Positions 7,094-15,572 of a DNA stretch of 47,387 nt are shown in pieces. Numbering within the stretch: position 1 is the first letter of the stretch; each line of letters begins with the position of its first letter. Below the pieces are notes generated by a model that was given only the letters and a program-made list of their open reading frames with translations, was not told the DNA's origin and ran no database searches. The position numbers and the translations under genes are program-made. The DNA is taken from contig MEXN01000007.1 of assembly GCA_001773695.1 (NCBI GenBank), positions 1 to 47,387 on the forward strand, given 5' to 3'. The DNA is from Candidatus Amesbacteria bacterium RIFCSPLOWO2_01_FULL_48_25. Its GTDB lineage: Bacteria > Patescibacteriota > Microgenomatia > CAZETR01 > Amesbacteraceae.

Positions 7094-7354
7094 ATGGATT
7101 CGAGAAATGGAGCTTTACACAGGCTGAAGATTGCCAAGGGGCATCTGGACAAGGTCATCCGGATGGTACAAAACGATGAGTATTGCATTGACGTCCTGAC
7201 GCAGTCACAGGCGGTGCAAGGGCAATTATCCGAAGTGGACGCTATGATCCTGGAGAAACATCTGGGAACGTGTGTAGCGGATGCTATGAAGAAGGGGGAT
7301 AATAAAAATTCGGTGGATGAAGTTATAAAAGTGTTTAGGAGGGGCCGTGGATAA
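7094..7354 (+). CDS. csoR: CsoR-family copper-sensing repressor
   Basis: An 86-residue all-helical metal-sensing repressor of the CsoR/RcnR (DUF156) family. The Cu(I) ligands are present with the spacing of the M. tuberculosis protein: C31, H56 and C60 (EYCIDV, then EKHLGTC). The N-terminal helix carries basic residues used for DNA binding (HRLKIAKGHLDKVIRM). Cu(I) binding would release the operator at 7065-7083. It heads a plus-strand operon with cupredoxin, copA, DUF1573 and dsbD-like genes, and its end overlaps the next start by 8 nt. Confidence 0.92.
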   Translation: MDSRNGALHRLKIAKGHLDKVIRMVQNDEYCIDVLTQSQAVQGQLSEVDAMILEKHLGTCVADAMKKGDNKNSVDEVIKVFRRGRG

Positions 7355-7700
7355 AATTTTTGTGCTGACAGGAGCCCTAGGCTTGATTGGGTTTATTTAT
7401 TGGTTTTTTCTTGGAAAAAGGGATGAGGCAGGAGAGATAACGACCAACGTAAAAGTAAAAGTCGCTGGGGGTTACTCCCCTGCTCTAGTGCGGATACCGG
7501 CGGGTAAAGAAGTGACGATCACTTTGACTCGGACTGACCCGACGGATTGTTTGGAAGAATTTACGATACCCGATTTAAAGATTAAAAAAAGCTTGCCGAT
7601 GGGTGAGGAAGTGGTTTTGAAATTAAAAATTAGTAAACGGGGTGAGTATCCGTGGCACTGCGGAATGAACATGTACCACGGAAAGTTGATTGCCGTATGA
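7347..7700 (+). CDS. Membrane-anchored cupredoxin-like copper protein
   Basis: A 117-residue protein with one N-terminal membrane helix (residues 4-22) and an extracytoplasmic cupredoxin domain. The domain has the pattern expected of the EfeO-type/cupredoxin_1 fold: strands from residue 33, a cysteine at C68 (TDCLEEF) and the C-terminal loop W103-H-C-G-M-N-M-Y-H-G. Candidate copper ligands are C68, H104, C105, M107, M109 and H111. The GTG start at 7347 overlaps csoR; no ATG lies closer to the helix. Probable role: receiving or carrying copper at the outer face next to CopA. Confidence 0.8.
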   Translation: MDKIFVLTGALGLIGFIYWFFLGKRDEAGEITTNVKVKVAGGYSPALVRIPAGKEVTITLTRTDPTDCLEEFTIPDLKIKKSLPMGEEVVLKLKISKRGEYPWHCGMNMYHGKLIAV

Positions 7701-9796
7701 CCAAAACTTTTCCTATCGCCGGTATGCACTGCGCCAGTTGCGCGGTGAATATCCAAAGGGTGTTACGAAAAACGCCGGGGGTGGTGGCAGCGACGGTGAA
7801 TTACGCCACGGAAAAAGCCAATGTGGAATATGATCCGGCGCAAACCGATGAAATGAAAATGGGAGAAGCGATAAAGCCTTTGGGATACGAACTAGTAACC
7901 GAGCAACAAATGGATGTAGTAACAGAGAAAAAAAATAATGAAGTTAATAGGTGGAAGTGGAAGTTTATTGTAGGGGGGGTGATTTCGGTAATCAGTATCT
8001 GGGGCAGCTTTACGGGAATGAATTGGGGGATACTTTTGGTGCTGGCGACAATTTCTCAATTTGGAGTGGGGTGGGATTTTTACAAAACGACCTGGGCATC
8101 GCTCCAAAACCGGATGGCAAATATGGATACACTAATTGCTATCGGTACGAGTGTGGCGTACGGCTATTCTGCAGCGATAACTTTGTTTGGAATAAAGGGC
8201 GAACCGTATTTTGACACATCTGTCACTATTATCGCTTTGATAGTTTTGGGGAAATGGTTGGAAGCGAGAGCTCGGGGAAAGACTTCGGAAGCCATAAAAC
8301 GGCTGATGGGGCTGCAGCCGAAAACTGCAAAAGTAATTAGGGGAGATAGGGAGTTTGAGATTAGGATAGATGAAATTGTGGTGGGGGATAAAATCCGGGT
8401 CCGACCGGGGGAGAAGGTACCGGTGGATGGAGTGGTGGAATCCGGGGAAACGAGTATTGATGAATCGATGGTGACGGGCGAGTCGATCCCGGTGTATAGG
8501 CATGACGGCGACGCGGTAATCGGGGGAACACTGAATACGTCGGGAACGATAATATTTGTGGCCAAAAAGGTGGGCAGTGAGACGATGCTGGCTCAGATAA
8601 TTAAATTGGTGGAGGAAGCCCAGGCTTCCCGAGCGCCTATCCAAAAATTGGTGGATGTCATTTCCGGATATTTTGTGCCGGTGGTATTAATGATTTCCGT
8701 GGCCACATTTGCAGGATGGTATGTGTTTGGTCCTTCGACAAGCTCAGGGCTTTTGGGAATGCTAGCAGGAATCGCCGTTCTTATTATTGCTTGTCCCTGC
8801 GCTTTGGGCTTGGCGACGCCGACGGCACTAGTGGTTGGAACTGGGCTAGCTGCACAGCACGGAATTTTGATTAAGGACGCCCAGAATTTGGAGGTGGCTT
8901 ACAAAATAAACCATGTTATTTTTGATAAAACAGGTACTTTGACCGAGGGTAAACCGGTGGTTACAGATATTAAGGGCGGAGATGAGGTTTTGAAATTGGC
9001 GGCGAGTTTGGAAGCTGGATCAGAACATCCCTTGGCGAGAGCGATATTGGATGCGGCGGAAAAGGCGGCTCTGAAACTGGAAAGGGTGGAGAAGTTTGAG
9101 GGCTTGGCCGGAGAAGGAGTGAAGGGAATAATAAATAAGAAAGAATACCGATTAGGTAAGCCATTGGCTGAGACGGATGAGGTAAAGAAAATGGAAAGTG
9201 AGGGGAAGACGGTGGTGGTGTTGGGGACAAAAGGAAAAGTTTTGGGAGTGATTGCCATTGCGGATACGGTCCGGGAAACGGCCAAAGAGGCAGTGGCCCA
9301 GTTGCAAAAACAAAAAATTGAGGTGTCGCTTTTGACCGGGGACAATCCTCGGACAGCGGCTGCGATTGCCAAGCAGTTGGGCATCAAAAGATATTTTGCC
9401 CAGGTGAAGCCCGCGGATAAGGAAAAAGCGGTACGGCAATTGCAAGGAGAGGGCAAGATCGTGGCTATGGTAGGCGATGGCGTTAACGACGCGCCGGCGC
9501 TGTCTGCGGCTGATGTGGGAATTGCTATGGCGACGGGGACAGATGTGGCTATGGAAGCTGCGGGGATAACTCTGGTTAACCGCGACCTGAAATCTATCCC
9601 GCTGGCTCTAAAACTTTCCCGCTCTACTCTGCGGACGATAAAAACAAATCTATTTTGGGCGTTTGCTTATAACGTGGTGTTGATCCCGGTGGCGGCATTG
9701 GGCATCCTCTCCCCAATTCTCGCTTCGGCGGCAATGGCCACCAGTTCGTTATCAGTGGTGGGAAATTCATTATTACTTAAGAAAGTTAAGCTATGA
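7697..9796 (+). CDS. copA: Cu(I)-exporting P1B-type ATPase
   Basis: A 699-residue copper pump. It has one N-terminal heavy-metal-associated domain (G9-M-H-C12-A-S-C15), the TGES actuator motif, membrane motif C366-P-C368 ([11 protein letters not shown]), phosphorylation site D410-K-T-G-T, the SEHPLA nucleotide-binding motif, GDGVND (D594) and the C-terminal [10 protein letters not shown] segment. The CPC plus SxxxVxxNS pattern is that of Cu(I)/Ag(I) exporters. I start at the ATG at 7697, which overlaps the cupredoxin stop (ATGA) and puts the HMA motif nine residues in; the longer frame from 7652 has no support. An in-frame insertion PSTSSG (8732-8749), encoded by a short repeat, lies in the loop just before the CPC helix. 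Confidence 0.95.
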   Translation: MTKTFPIAGMHCASCAVNIQRVLRKTPGVVAATVNYATEKANVEYDPAQTDEMKMGEAIKPLGYELVTEQQMDVVTEKKNNEVNRWKWKFIVGGVISVISIWGSFTGMNWGILLVLATISQFGVGWDFYKTTWASLQNRMANMDTLIAIGTSVAYGYSAAITLFGIKGEPYFDTSVTIIALIVLGKWLEARARGKTSEAIKRLMGLQPKTAKVIRGDREFEIRIDEIVVGDKIRVRPGEKVPVDGVVESGETSIDESMVTGESIPVYRHDGDAVIGGTLNTSGTIIFVAKKVGSETMLAQIIKLVEEAQASRAPIQKLVDVISGYFVPVVLMISVATFAGWYVFGPSTSSGLLGMLAGIAVLIIACPCALGLATPTALVVGTGLAAQHGILIKDAQNLEVAYKINHVIFDKTGTLTEGKPVVTDIKGGDEVLKLAASLEAGSEHPLARAILDAAEKAALKLERVEKFEGLAGEGVKGIINKKEYRLGKPLAETDEVKKMESEGKTVVVLGTKGKVLGVIAIADTVRETAKEAVAQLQKQKIEVSLLTGDNPRTAAAIAKQLGIKRYFAQVKPADKEKAVRQLQGEGKIVAMVGDGVNDAPALSAADVGIAMATGTDVAMEAAGITLVNRDLKSIPLALKLSRSTLRTIKTNLFWAFAYNVVLIPVAALGILSPILASAAMATSSLSVVGNSLLLKKVKL
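8732..8749 (+). repeat. Short dispersed repeat inside copA (codes PSTSSG)
   Basis: CCTTCGACAAGCTCAGGG lies exactly in frame in copA. This 18-mer, and its variant with TTCGCTC, turn up as dispersed repeats in many environmental genomes (from memory). A related variant is at 17835-17852 at the copR-copS junction. It adds six residues in a membrane-proximal loop and would be tolerated there. Confidence 0.55.
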
Positions 9797-10287
9797 ATAT
9801 AAAGATTGTAATTATTGGGGTTTTGCTGACAGCAATTTTGGTTGGTGGAGGGGTGGTAGTTATGTCCCGGTCTCCTAATGCAGCCAGTTTGGAAAAGACC
9901 GACAAGACCAAGTTTTTCACCGATCACACTAATTTTGACTGGGGAAAAATCAATTACAACGGAGGAGTGGTAAACCACGTGTTTGAGATAAAAAACAGCG
10001 GGGAATCGAGCCTTAAATTGGCTAACATCAAGACATCGTGCATGTGCACGACGGCCAAAATCAGCACTAAAAACGGTGCCGGTCCAACTGTAAAAATGCA
10101 CGAGGTATCTGATTGGCAGGGAGTTCTGGAACCTGGGGAAACTGCGCAACTGGAAGTGGTTTTTGACCCGGCATTTCACGGACCGACCGGGGTGGGTCCG
10201 GTTGAGCGGATCATTAGCGTGGAGACATCCGATCCGAATAAAGCTAATGTCGAGTTTAATTTGAAGGGGGTAGTTACAAGATCGTGA
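9793..10287 (+). CDS. DUF1573-family extracytoplasmic protein
   Basis: A 164-residue protein with an N-terminal anchor (residues 4-23) and a DUF1573 immunoglobulin-like domain: [21 protein letters not shown], then [16 protein letters not shown], then [15 protein letters not shown]. The C83-M-C85 motif is standard for this family and may bind metal or be a redox pair. The start overlaps copA by 4 nt and the end overlaps the dsbD-like gene by 4 nt, so it is translated within the copper operon. Function of DUF1573 is not established; a role in copper or thiol handling follows from context only. Confidence 0.8.
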   Translation: MNIKIVIIGVLLTAILVGGGVVVMSRSPNAASLEKTDKTKFFTDHTNFDWGKINYNGGVVNHVFEIKNSGESSLKLANIKTSCMCTTAKISTKNGAGPTVKMHEVSDWQGVLEPGETAQLEVVFDPAFHGPTGVGPVERIISVETSDPNKANVEFNLKGVVTRS

Positions 10288-11147
10288 CAATCGCATCTGT
10301 TTCGTTGATTGCTGCGTTTTTGGCTGGAATGGTGGCGTTGTTTGCGCCGTGTTGCATCACATTTTTGCTGCCGGCGTATTTGGGGTCGGTATTTAAAGAA
10401 AGGAAACGGGTACTTTTGATGACCTTAGTATTCGGGGCGGGGATTTTTGTGGTTCTGATGCCGGCGGTATTGGGAATATCCTTGATTTCAAAATTCGTGT
10501 TTAGATACCACGACATTACTTATTATTTGGGTGGGGTGGTGATGATTGTGGTGGGGGTGTTGTCTTTGTGGGGGATAAAATTGCCCATGCCTAATATCAC
10601 CCGGCGGCAAGAGGCGGGAGATAAACCGGACGTTGTGTCTATTTTTACATTGGGAATTTTTTCCGGGTTAACCTCGGCGTGCTGCGCACCGGTATTGGTG
10701 GGAGCGCTGGCATTGACTTTGGTATCACCGTCGTTTTTGTTAGCCTTGATAACGGGGGCAGTTTATGTACTGGGGATGGTGACGCCACTTTTAATTTCTG
10801 GGTATTTTATCGACGCGCAGAAAGTATTTAATCGGGCGGTGTTTGGAAAAAGAGTGGGGAGATTTGTTTTGTCGAATTTGATCGCGGCGGGAATTTTCAT
10901 CCCGATGGGGGTACTTATTTTGTTTTTGACAATTACCGGCAAATTGTCCATGGAGACTTCCCGGCACTATGCCCAAACTATCCAAAACACGGCCGCGGGA
11001 ATTGATAAGGCCTGGAAAAAACTAGTGAACAAGCCCAAAGGGAAAATCGAGGGAACAAAAACTGAGACGTGGGGTGAAGTGGAGGCGACGGCGACACCAA
11101 CCGAGGCTGGGTTCGAACTGCAATTCAATACTCATTCGATTGAACTA

Positions 11148-12267
11148 TACCGAGCGCGGGCACAAAATGCGGTTTTCGCGAGAGGCTTGTGTACCATCTG
11201 GTATGATTTTGTCTATGACCATCCAACTTGAGTTCCCGCCAGAGATTTTGAAAGAATTGTATTACCACCGCTACAATCATCTTGCGCCGCTCGTCCAACG
11301 CCGGATGGATGCCTTGTGGTTGAAAGCGCATGGGTTGCCCCATGCCCAAATTGCGGAACTGGTCGGCGTCACCGACAATACCCTCCGGGAATATTTTGAA
11401 CTCTATCAGCACGGCGGCCTGGCGAAGCTGAAAGAACTCAACTACTACCGACCGCAGAGCCAACTCACCGCCCATGTCGTCTCGCTCGAAGCGTATTTTC
11501 GGGAGAATCCTCCGGCCAGCATCAAGGAAGCCCAACATCAGGTTGAAATCATCACCGGGGTCCAACGTAGCGAGACCCAGGTGCGCGAATTTTTGAAAAA
11601 AAACTCCATCTCCGTTGTCGACGGGTCGGGATGATCCCGGCTAAAGCCGACCCGGAGGCCCAGGCGGCCTACCTGACCGAGAAACTCGAACCGCGGTTAG
11701 CCGACGCCCAGGCTGGAAAACGGACTGTTTTCTTTGTCGATGCCGCCCATTTCGTCCTGGCGCCGTTTCTCGGTTTTCTGTGGTCGCTGACGCGGGTTTT
11801 CCTGCGCGCCCCGGCCGGTCGGCAACGCTTCAATATCTTGGGCGCCTTGAATGCCATGACCCATGAACTCATTACCGTGACCAATGACACCTACATCACC
11901 GCCGAGAGTCTGTGTGCTCTCCTCCAGAAACTAGCCGCCCTACCTCTGGCCGTGCCCATCACCGTGTTCCTAGACAACGCCCGATACCAGAAGTGTGCCC
12001 TGGTGCAAACGATGGCGGCCCATTTGAACATTGAACTGTGTTACTTACCCGCTTACTCCCCCAATCTGAATCTGATTGAGCGGGTTTGGAAGTTTGTCAA
12101 GAAGCAGAGTTTGTATTCCAAATACTATGCCGATTTTGCCTCCTTCAAGGCAGCCATTGAAACCTGTGTTCGGGAAATGCCAACGACTCACAAGGCCGCT
12201 TTAGATTCCTTGCTGACCCTACGCTTTCAGCGTTTTGCAAAAGCGCAGTTTATGCCCGCGTGAGGTA
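11148..12267 (+). mobile_element. IS630-family insertion sequence
   Basis: A 1120-bp element. The ends are imperfect inverted repeats starting TACC: left from 11148 (TACCGAGCGCGGGCACAAAA) and right from 12267 on the other strand (TACCTCACGCGGGCATAAAC), with 23 of 29 positions matching. A TA dinucleotide flanks each side (11146-11147 and 12268-12269), the target duplication typical of IS630/mariner elements. It carries a transposase in two overlapping frames. Its base composition is visibly richer in G+C than the surrounding genes. It inserted in the same orientation as dsbD and appears intact. Confidence 0.9.
11203..12263 (+). CDS. IS630-family DDE transposase, made by -1 ribosomal frameshifting
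   Basis: ORF A begins at ATG 11203 (or 11215, MTIQLEFPPEIL) and has the N-terminal HTH region (AQIAELVGVTDNTLREYFE). It stops at 11634. ORF B continues in the -1 frame to 12263 with the DDE catalytic core: D in FFVDAAHFV, D in TVFLDNARYQ, and E in SPNLNLIERVW. The frames meet at A-AAA-AAC (11598-11604), set as X-XXY-YYZ relative to ORF A. Slipping back one base gives LKKKLHLRCRRVGMIPAKAD, matching the continuous transposase order expected for this group. I take this as programmed frameshifting rather than decay because all catalytic residues and both ends are intact. Confidence 0.85.
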
Positions 12268-12477
12268 TAGATTTCGATGTATCAGAAATAGCCAAGTTGA
12301 CTGATGACGCAGGGACTGATTACGGGCAGGGGAAATGGACCGGAGCGCCGCCGGGCGGACACCACAGGAGTGGGACATTAAGTTTTGACAAGCCTATTGC
12401 AACTAGTGCAAAATTAGTGAAGTTAACTTTAGAAGGCTTGGGAGATTGGGAATGGGAGAGGAGGTGAAGTCAATAAT

Positions 12478-12744
12478 ATGAAACTGGATTCGACCAGAGT
12501 AGCTAACGCCCTGGCAATTGTGGGGGCCGGACTGTATGTAGTATGCACATTTTTGGTGGCTGCCACCCCAGTGTTTTATCGGGGAGTGGCCCAGACATGG
12601 ATGCACGGATTTAATCTGTCGGCCTTGCCCATGCGGCAAATGACGTTTGGAGGAAGTATCTGGGGCCTGGTGACATTCACCATCGTGTCCTGGCTGACAG
12701 GATACGCTTTTGCAGTGATTTACAATGGCTTGGGCAAAAAGTAG
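12478..12744 (+). CDS. DUF5676-family membrane protein
   Basis: An 88-residue protein with two membrane helices (about 11-31 and 60-85) separated by a WMHGFNLSALPMRQMTFGGSIWG loop. This order matches DUF5676, a family often found beside metal-efflux genes; its role is unknown. A strong ribosome site AGGAGGTGA (12459-12467) overlaps the end of the reconstructed dsbD gene and sits 10 bp before the ATG. That supports both the operon and the rebuilt dsbD end. Confidence 0.75.
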   Translation: MKLDSTRVANALAIVGAGLYVVCTFLVAATPVFYRGVAQTWMHGFNLSALPMRQMTFGGSIWGLVTFTIVSWLTGYAFAVIYNGLGKK

Positions 12745-13144
12745 CCCGCCTGCCGGATGGGCAGGTGTCGCGGCACTGGGAATGCTGGCATTTTATTTTG
12801 CCACTCTCACTTTTTTGGGTGGGGGGTGGGAGTTTGCCTGGGGGCAATTTTCCCAATATTGGTGGCTGGTATTACCGATTGTGGGGACGTTCGGTGGACA
12901 GGTATATCTAGCAAAAAACTTGAAAATGGCGGCTGGTACTGGAGGAGTGTCGGGGGCTGCAATGATAGCATGCTGCGCGCATCACGTGGCTGAATTCCTG
13001 CCGTTTTTGGGCCTATTTACCGCCGCGTCTTTTTTAATCCGATATCAGATTCAGTTTATGTTTTTGGCGCTGGGAGTGAATGTTTGGGGATTAATTTACC
13101 TATGGTTGAAGCATGAAAATCACAACAAACCTTTTACCCTTTGA
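12725..13144 (+). CDS. Membrane protein with CC-x-HH motif, unknown family
   Basis: A 139-residue protein of about four membrane helices. The third segment carries A-C83-C84-A-H86-H87-V-A-E90-F-L-P, which looks like a metal or haem/thiol site within or near the membrane. The start at 12725 overlaps the DUF5676 gene by 20 bp. It is last in the plus-strand copper operon and converges, with an 11-bp overlap, on the gene at 13134. I recognise similar proteins only as unnamed members of copper-resistance neighbourhoods. A copper transport or insertion role is inference. Confidence 0.65.
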   Translation: MAWAKSSPPAGWAGVAALGMLAFYFATLTFLGGGWEFAWGQFSQYWWLVLPIVGTFGGQVYLAKNLKMAAGTGGVSGAAMIACCAHHVAEFLPFLGLFTAASFLIRYQIQFMFLALGVNVWGLIYLWLKHENHNKPFTL

Positions 13145-13556
13145 CCGATTTTTTGTGAGCTTTAATTTTTTTGAAATTATCAAAAGCAAGTCGCAACCTA
13201 TCAACCCCCACAGTCATCCCCACAGGGGGTAACAGCATACCTAAAACTAAGGAAAATCCATCACCGATTAAAGCTCGGATGCCATGCAATTCTTGCGGAG
13301 AGGGTTTCTGTGGCAATATGGGGTTTAGTTCCCGAGCACCTAGCCCTAATCCTGTTTTAGTTGAGCTCAAATCTAAAATAGTTCCTAAAATGTAAATTCC
13401 TCCTGAAACAGTTGCAAGCGGGACAATGACATTGGGTCCTAGCAAATAAAGCCCCTCTGCACATATCATGTATGAAGCAACCCCCATGGCAGTGAGTAAC
13501 TTAAGGCGACTTCGAAAATTAGTCATGTATTCTTCCATCCTAATTCGTTCACTCAT
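13134..13556 (-). CDS. Unknown membrane protein, DUF5658-like motif
   Basis: A 140-residue protein with three likely membrane helices. It contains D-L-S-S-T-K-T-G-L-G-L-G-A-R-E-L-N-P, close to the 'D..sT...G..E.NP' signature of DUF5658-type membrane proteins. The start is ATG 13556; ATG 13538 is a possible alternative. A minus-strand TATACT lies about 8 bp upstream of 13556, so the message may have almost no leader. No link to copper is visible beyond position. Confidence 0.55.
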   Translation of the reverse strand: MSERIRMEEYMTNFRSRLKLLTAMGVASYMICAEGLYLLGPNVIVPLATVSGGIYILGTILDLSSTKTGLGLGARELNPILPQKPSPQELHGIRALIGDGFSLVLGMLLPPVGMTVGVDRLRLAFDNFKKIKAHKKSVKG

Positions 13557-13770
13557 GCCCTATAGTATACACAGGGCGGGGTGAGCTGTCAATTTTACAC
13601 GGGATACGAGGATTGGAAGAAGGGAACTTGCGGTTAAGATGGTGGGTTAATGCGAGAACGAGCGAACTAACGGCAAGGATGGCATATTCAGCTATATTAC
13701 CTTATAGACAACCGATATGCTTCAAGGAATGAAAATGGTGTCGCGGTCAGCGATATACCAAGCAGTTGAT

Positions 13771-13857
13771 TTATTTATGTTTGTCCCCATGGTCTTTCAT
13801 CATCCAAATATGACTGATTATACAGAAGGCCAGGAGAGCGACGTAAATCCAGTTCAT
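13771..13857 (-). CDS. 28-residue membrane peptide with His/Lys-rich tail (DUF2933-like)
   Basis: The ATG at 13857 overlaps the stop of the gene at 13854-14870 (ATGA), and the frame ends at TAA 13771. The peptide is MNWIYVALLAFCIISHIWMM followed by KDHGDKHK: one membrane helix and a short polar tail with two histidines. This resembles the small DUF2933 proteins seen in metal-resistance clusters (from memory). Translational coupling is the main evidence that it is real. It is the last gene of the minus-strand copper arm. Confidence 0.6.
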   Translation of the reverse strand: MNWIYVALLAFCIISHIWMMKDHGDKHK

Positions 13858-14870
13858 ACTCCGCAGCCGCCGCCACCTTGGACTTTGGGTACTAAACCCG
13901 TGGATTGAAGCTCTTTATTAACTTTACCCGCGCCCTGACCTGAAGAATACTCCACTCCCAAGGCTTCCATGGGATTAACGTTTTTCCAGACGATATTTCG
14001 CTTGGCCTTCATATATGTGGCAATTTCAGCATAAGTCTGGGGGAACCAATAAGAGTTAAGAGCTAGGGCGTTTCTGTAAATCTGGTCTTTGGAAAGACCG
14101 GAGGCCACCGCCAGCTCGATAAAGCCCAGCATAGCTGCCCCATGATTGCAATCCGGGAAGTAGGTACTGTTGCCGCAGCAGGGGCGATAGATATTTTGAG
14201 AAATTTCGGTCACCAGGGATTCTTGGTCTGAGGTTAAAGATATCAGGTTTAAACTATTAAATAACTTTCCTCCGTCTTTGGCTCCCAAGGTCCATCCTCC
14301 GGTCGAGGCGAAATTACCAATCTCTTTTTTGTATTGCGTGCCCATTGGGCCCTTGGCTAAAACGTCCGTTTTGTTGGCAATCCCCAGCGGCCAGAGGAGA
14401 TTTAAAATGAGACCGGAGTTGGCCTGGGTGATGACGATGTCTGTATTGGATGGAGACTCGAGTAGCTGTTTGGCCTGATCCAAATCCGCTTGCCGACCTT
14501 CGTAAAGAGCTAAAAATTTTTGTTTATCAACTGCCCCACTTCGAACCATTTTGACGATGACGTCCCCCCATTTGACGTCTAAATTAACGCTTGGGGGTAA
14601 AACCTCGGTGATGGAGACGATACTGCCTGTGCCCGACGGGGAGGGAGCAACCGCGGTTTTGATCAGCTTTGGTAACTCCAAGCTCCAACCTTGCCGGTCA
14701 ACCTTAATACCTACAGAAATACCTAAAATGAAAGTGGCCACCAATAACCAGAGAGTTTTGTTGGTGTGCCAAGATCCTGCCGGTTGCGGAGTCGGAATTT
14801 TAGTAAATTCGGTCCTGATTCGACGGCGAGAAGGCGATCTGGGCGTCAGTTTGGGAATGGATTCATCCAT
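13854..14870 (-). CDS. Membrane-anchored protein with CC...C.H motif, unknown family
   Basis: A 338-residue protein. It has a cytoplasmic basic N-terminus (1-38), one membrane helix (about 39-55), and an outer domain. The outer domain ends with YRPC231-C232-GNSTYFPDC241-N-H243-G, a conserved-looking metal or redox site, and a glycine-rich tail with another cysteine (GGGGCGV). I have seen this 'PCC..FPDCNHG' pattern in copper/mercury-type clusters of uncultured bacteria, but it has no assigned function. It follows the thioredoxin-like gene by 78 bp and is coupled to the 28-residue peptide. A metal chaperone or surface reductase partner is possible. Confidence 0.7.
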   Translation of the reverse strand: MDESIPKLTPRSPSRRRIRTEFTKIPTPQPAGSWHTNKTLWLLVATFILGISVGIKVDRQGWSLELPKLIKTAVAPSPSGTGSIVSITEVLPPSVNLDVKWGDVIVKMVRSGAVDKQKFLALYEGRQADLDQAKQLLESPSNTDIVITQANSGLILNLLWPLGIANKTDVLAKGPMGTQYKKEIGNFASTGGWTLGAKDGGKLFNSLNLISLTSDQESLVTEISQNIYRPCCGNSTYFPDCNHGAAMLGFIELAVASGLSKDQIYRNALALNSYWFPQTYAEIATYMKAKRNIVWKNVNPMEALGVEYSSGQGAGKVNKELQSTGLVPKVQGGGGCGV

Positions 14871-14920
14871 CGCTTCACTCTACTATATCAGTTATGAAGA
14901 TTTGATGAGTAATTCTTTTT

Positions 14921-14960
14921 CTTCAAAATTACAGCTTGTTCTTCAAAATTACAGCTTGGC
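14921..14960. repeat. 20-bp tandem duplication at the 3' end of the thioredoxin-like gene
   Basis: CTTCAAAATTACAGCTTG occurs at 14921-14938 and again at 14941-14958. The second copy contains the stop codon and last codons of the gene ending at 14949. The duplication adds a second copy of the gene's 3' end after the stop, so it is harmless to the protein. Confidence 0.8.
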
Positions 14961-15572
14961 AATTTCGTCCAGTAATTGCTTGTTTCTGATGGCCATGGTT
15001 GGGTCGTCCAGCTGAAATCTGACAATTCCTCTTTTGTCTATAAGGACATAGGTGTGACCGGGAAACTGACTCCGATGCATGGAGGATTCTAGTGTGGTGA
15101 CGCCATATTTATTTGAGACGGTCTTGTCCGTATCCAGAAGGACAATGGCAGTGGCTAGTTTGGGCATTTTGGCTATTGCCTGCTGCCACTGGGATTGGGG
15201 GTCAACAGTTATGTTCAAAACGACGGTGTTGGCGGTAGCGAACTCCCTATCAGCCCCGAAGGCGGCAATCTGGTCCCAGCAGGCGGGATAACACATAAGG
15301 CCTTCATTAAAAAACAGGAGGACATTTTTACCCAAAAGATCTGAGAGACTGATCTTTTTATCGTCGAATGAGGTCAAAGTAAAATCGGGGGCAGGTTGAT
15401 TTAAAAGGGCTGAAAATATGCCGGTGTCCGCTGGCTGGGGCTTGTGGTGGTCGGCCATGGGGTCAGAGACAGGAGCCGGAGATGGAGGCGTGGAAGTGGA
15501 TTTGAAAAAGATAGATCCAAAGATGACTACTGCTAAAACAGCTTCGATTATGATAATGGTGGATTTACTCAC
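14949..15572 (-). CDS. Anchored thioredoxin-fold (redoxin/TlpA-like) protein
   Basis: A 207-residue protein with an N-terminal membrane anchor (residues 5-22), a Pro/His linker, and an AhpC/TSA-redoxin domain: APDFTLTSFDDKKISLSDL, then FFNEGLMC94-YPAC98-W. The two cysteines are separated by three residues, unlike the CxxC of classic TlpA, and fit a peroxiredoxin-like or special thiol-disulphide site. The C-terminal half (GHTYVLIDKRGIVRFQL) completes the fold. Its start overlaps the end of the DsbD-like gene by 8 nt, so the two are very likely partners: DsbD supplies electrons and this protein uses them outside the membrane. Confidence 0.8.
   Translation of the reverse strand: MSKSTIIIIEAVLAVVIFGSIFFKSTSTPPSPAPVSDPMADHHKPQPADTGIFSALLNQPAPDFTLTSFDDKKISLSDLLGKNVLLFFNEGLMCYPACWDQIAAFGADREFATANTVVLNITVDPQSQWQQAIAKMPKLATAIVLLDTDKTVSNKYGVTTLESSMHRSQFPGHTYVLIDKRGIVRFQLDDPTMAIRNKQLLDEIAKL

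Larger units (their letters stand above)
10284..12467 (+). pseudogene. DsbD/CcdA-like membrane thiol transporter with C-terminal domain, interrupted by an IS630-type element
   Basis: A GTG at 10284 starts a six-helix membrane protein of the DsbD/CcdA group. Two double-cysteine motifs are present: A22-P-C23-C24-I-T in helix 1 and S-A-C133-C134-A-P-V in helix 4. These would pass reducing equivalents from the cytoplasm outward. The frame then runs into an extracytoplasmic tail and meets the IS at 11148, where the present product adds 28 foreign residues and stops at 11231. If 11148-12269 is removed (IS plus one TA copy), the frame continues as GAA-CTA-GAT and stays open for 66 codons to TGA at 12467. 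That stretch includes WTGAPPGGHHRSGTLSF, a pattern I associate with extracytoplasmic domains of DsbD-like proteins. The membrane part may still be made. The paralogue at 15565-16404 lacks this extra domain. Confidence 0.85.

Noticed and set aside
8132-9456. Long antisense frames inside copA (170, 133 and 185 residues)
   Set aside because: All lie opposite strongly conserved copA motifs, and their composition (runs of S, P, H) is that of shadow frames.
11111-11121. GGTTCGAA-type sequence as a tRNA T-loop
   Set aside because: No acceptor or anticodon arms around it; it is part of the dsbD coding sequence. No tRNA gene was found anywhere in the window.
13558-13770. Gene in the 210-bp gap between 13556 and the small peptide
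   Set aside because: No frame with protein-like composition and no hairpin or repeat; I see nothing there beyond a possible -10 for the 13556 gene.
13717-13908. 63-residue plus-strand frame
   Set aside because: It is antisense to the coupled 28-residue peptide gene and to the end of the 13854 gene; no ribosome site.
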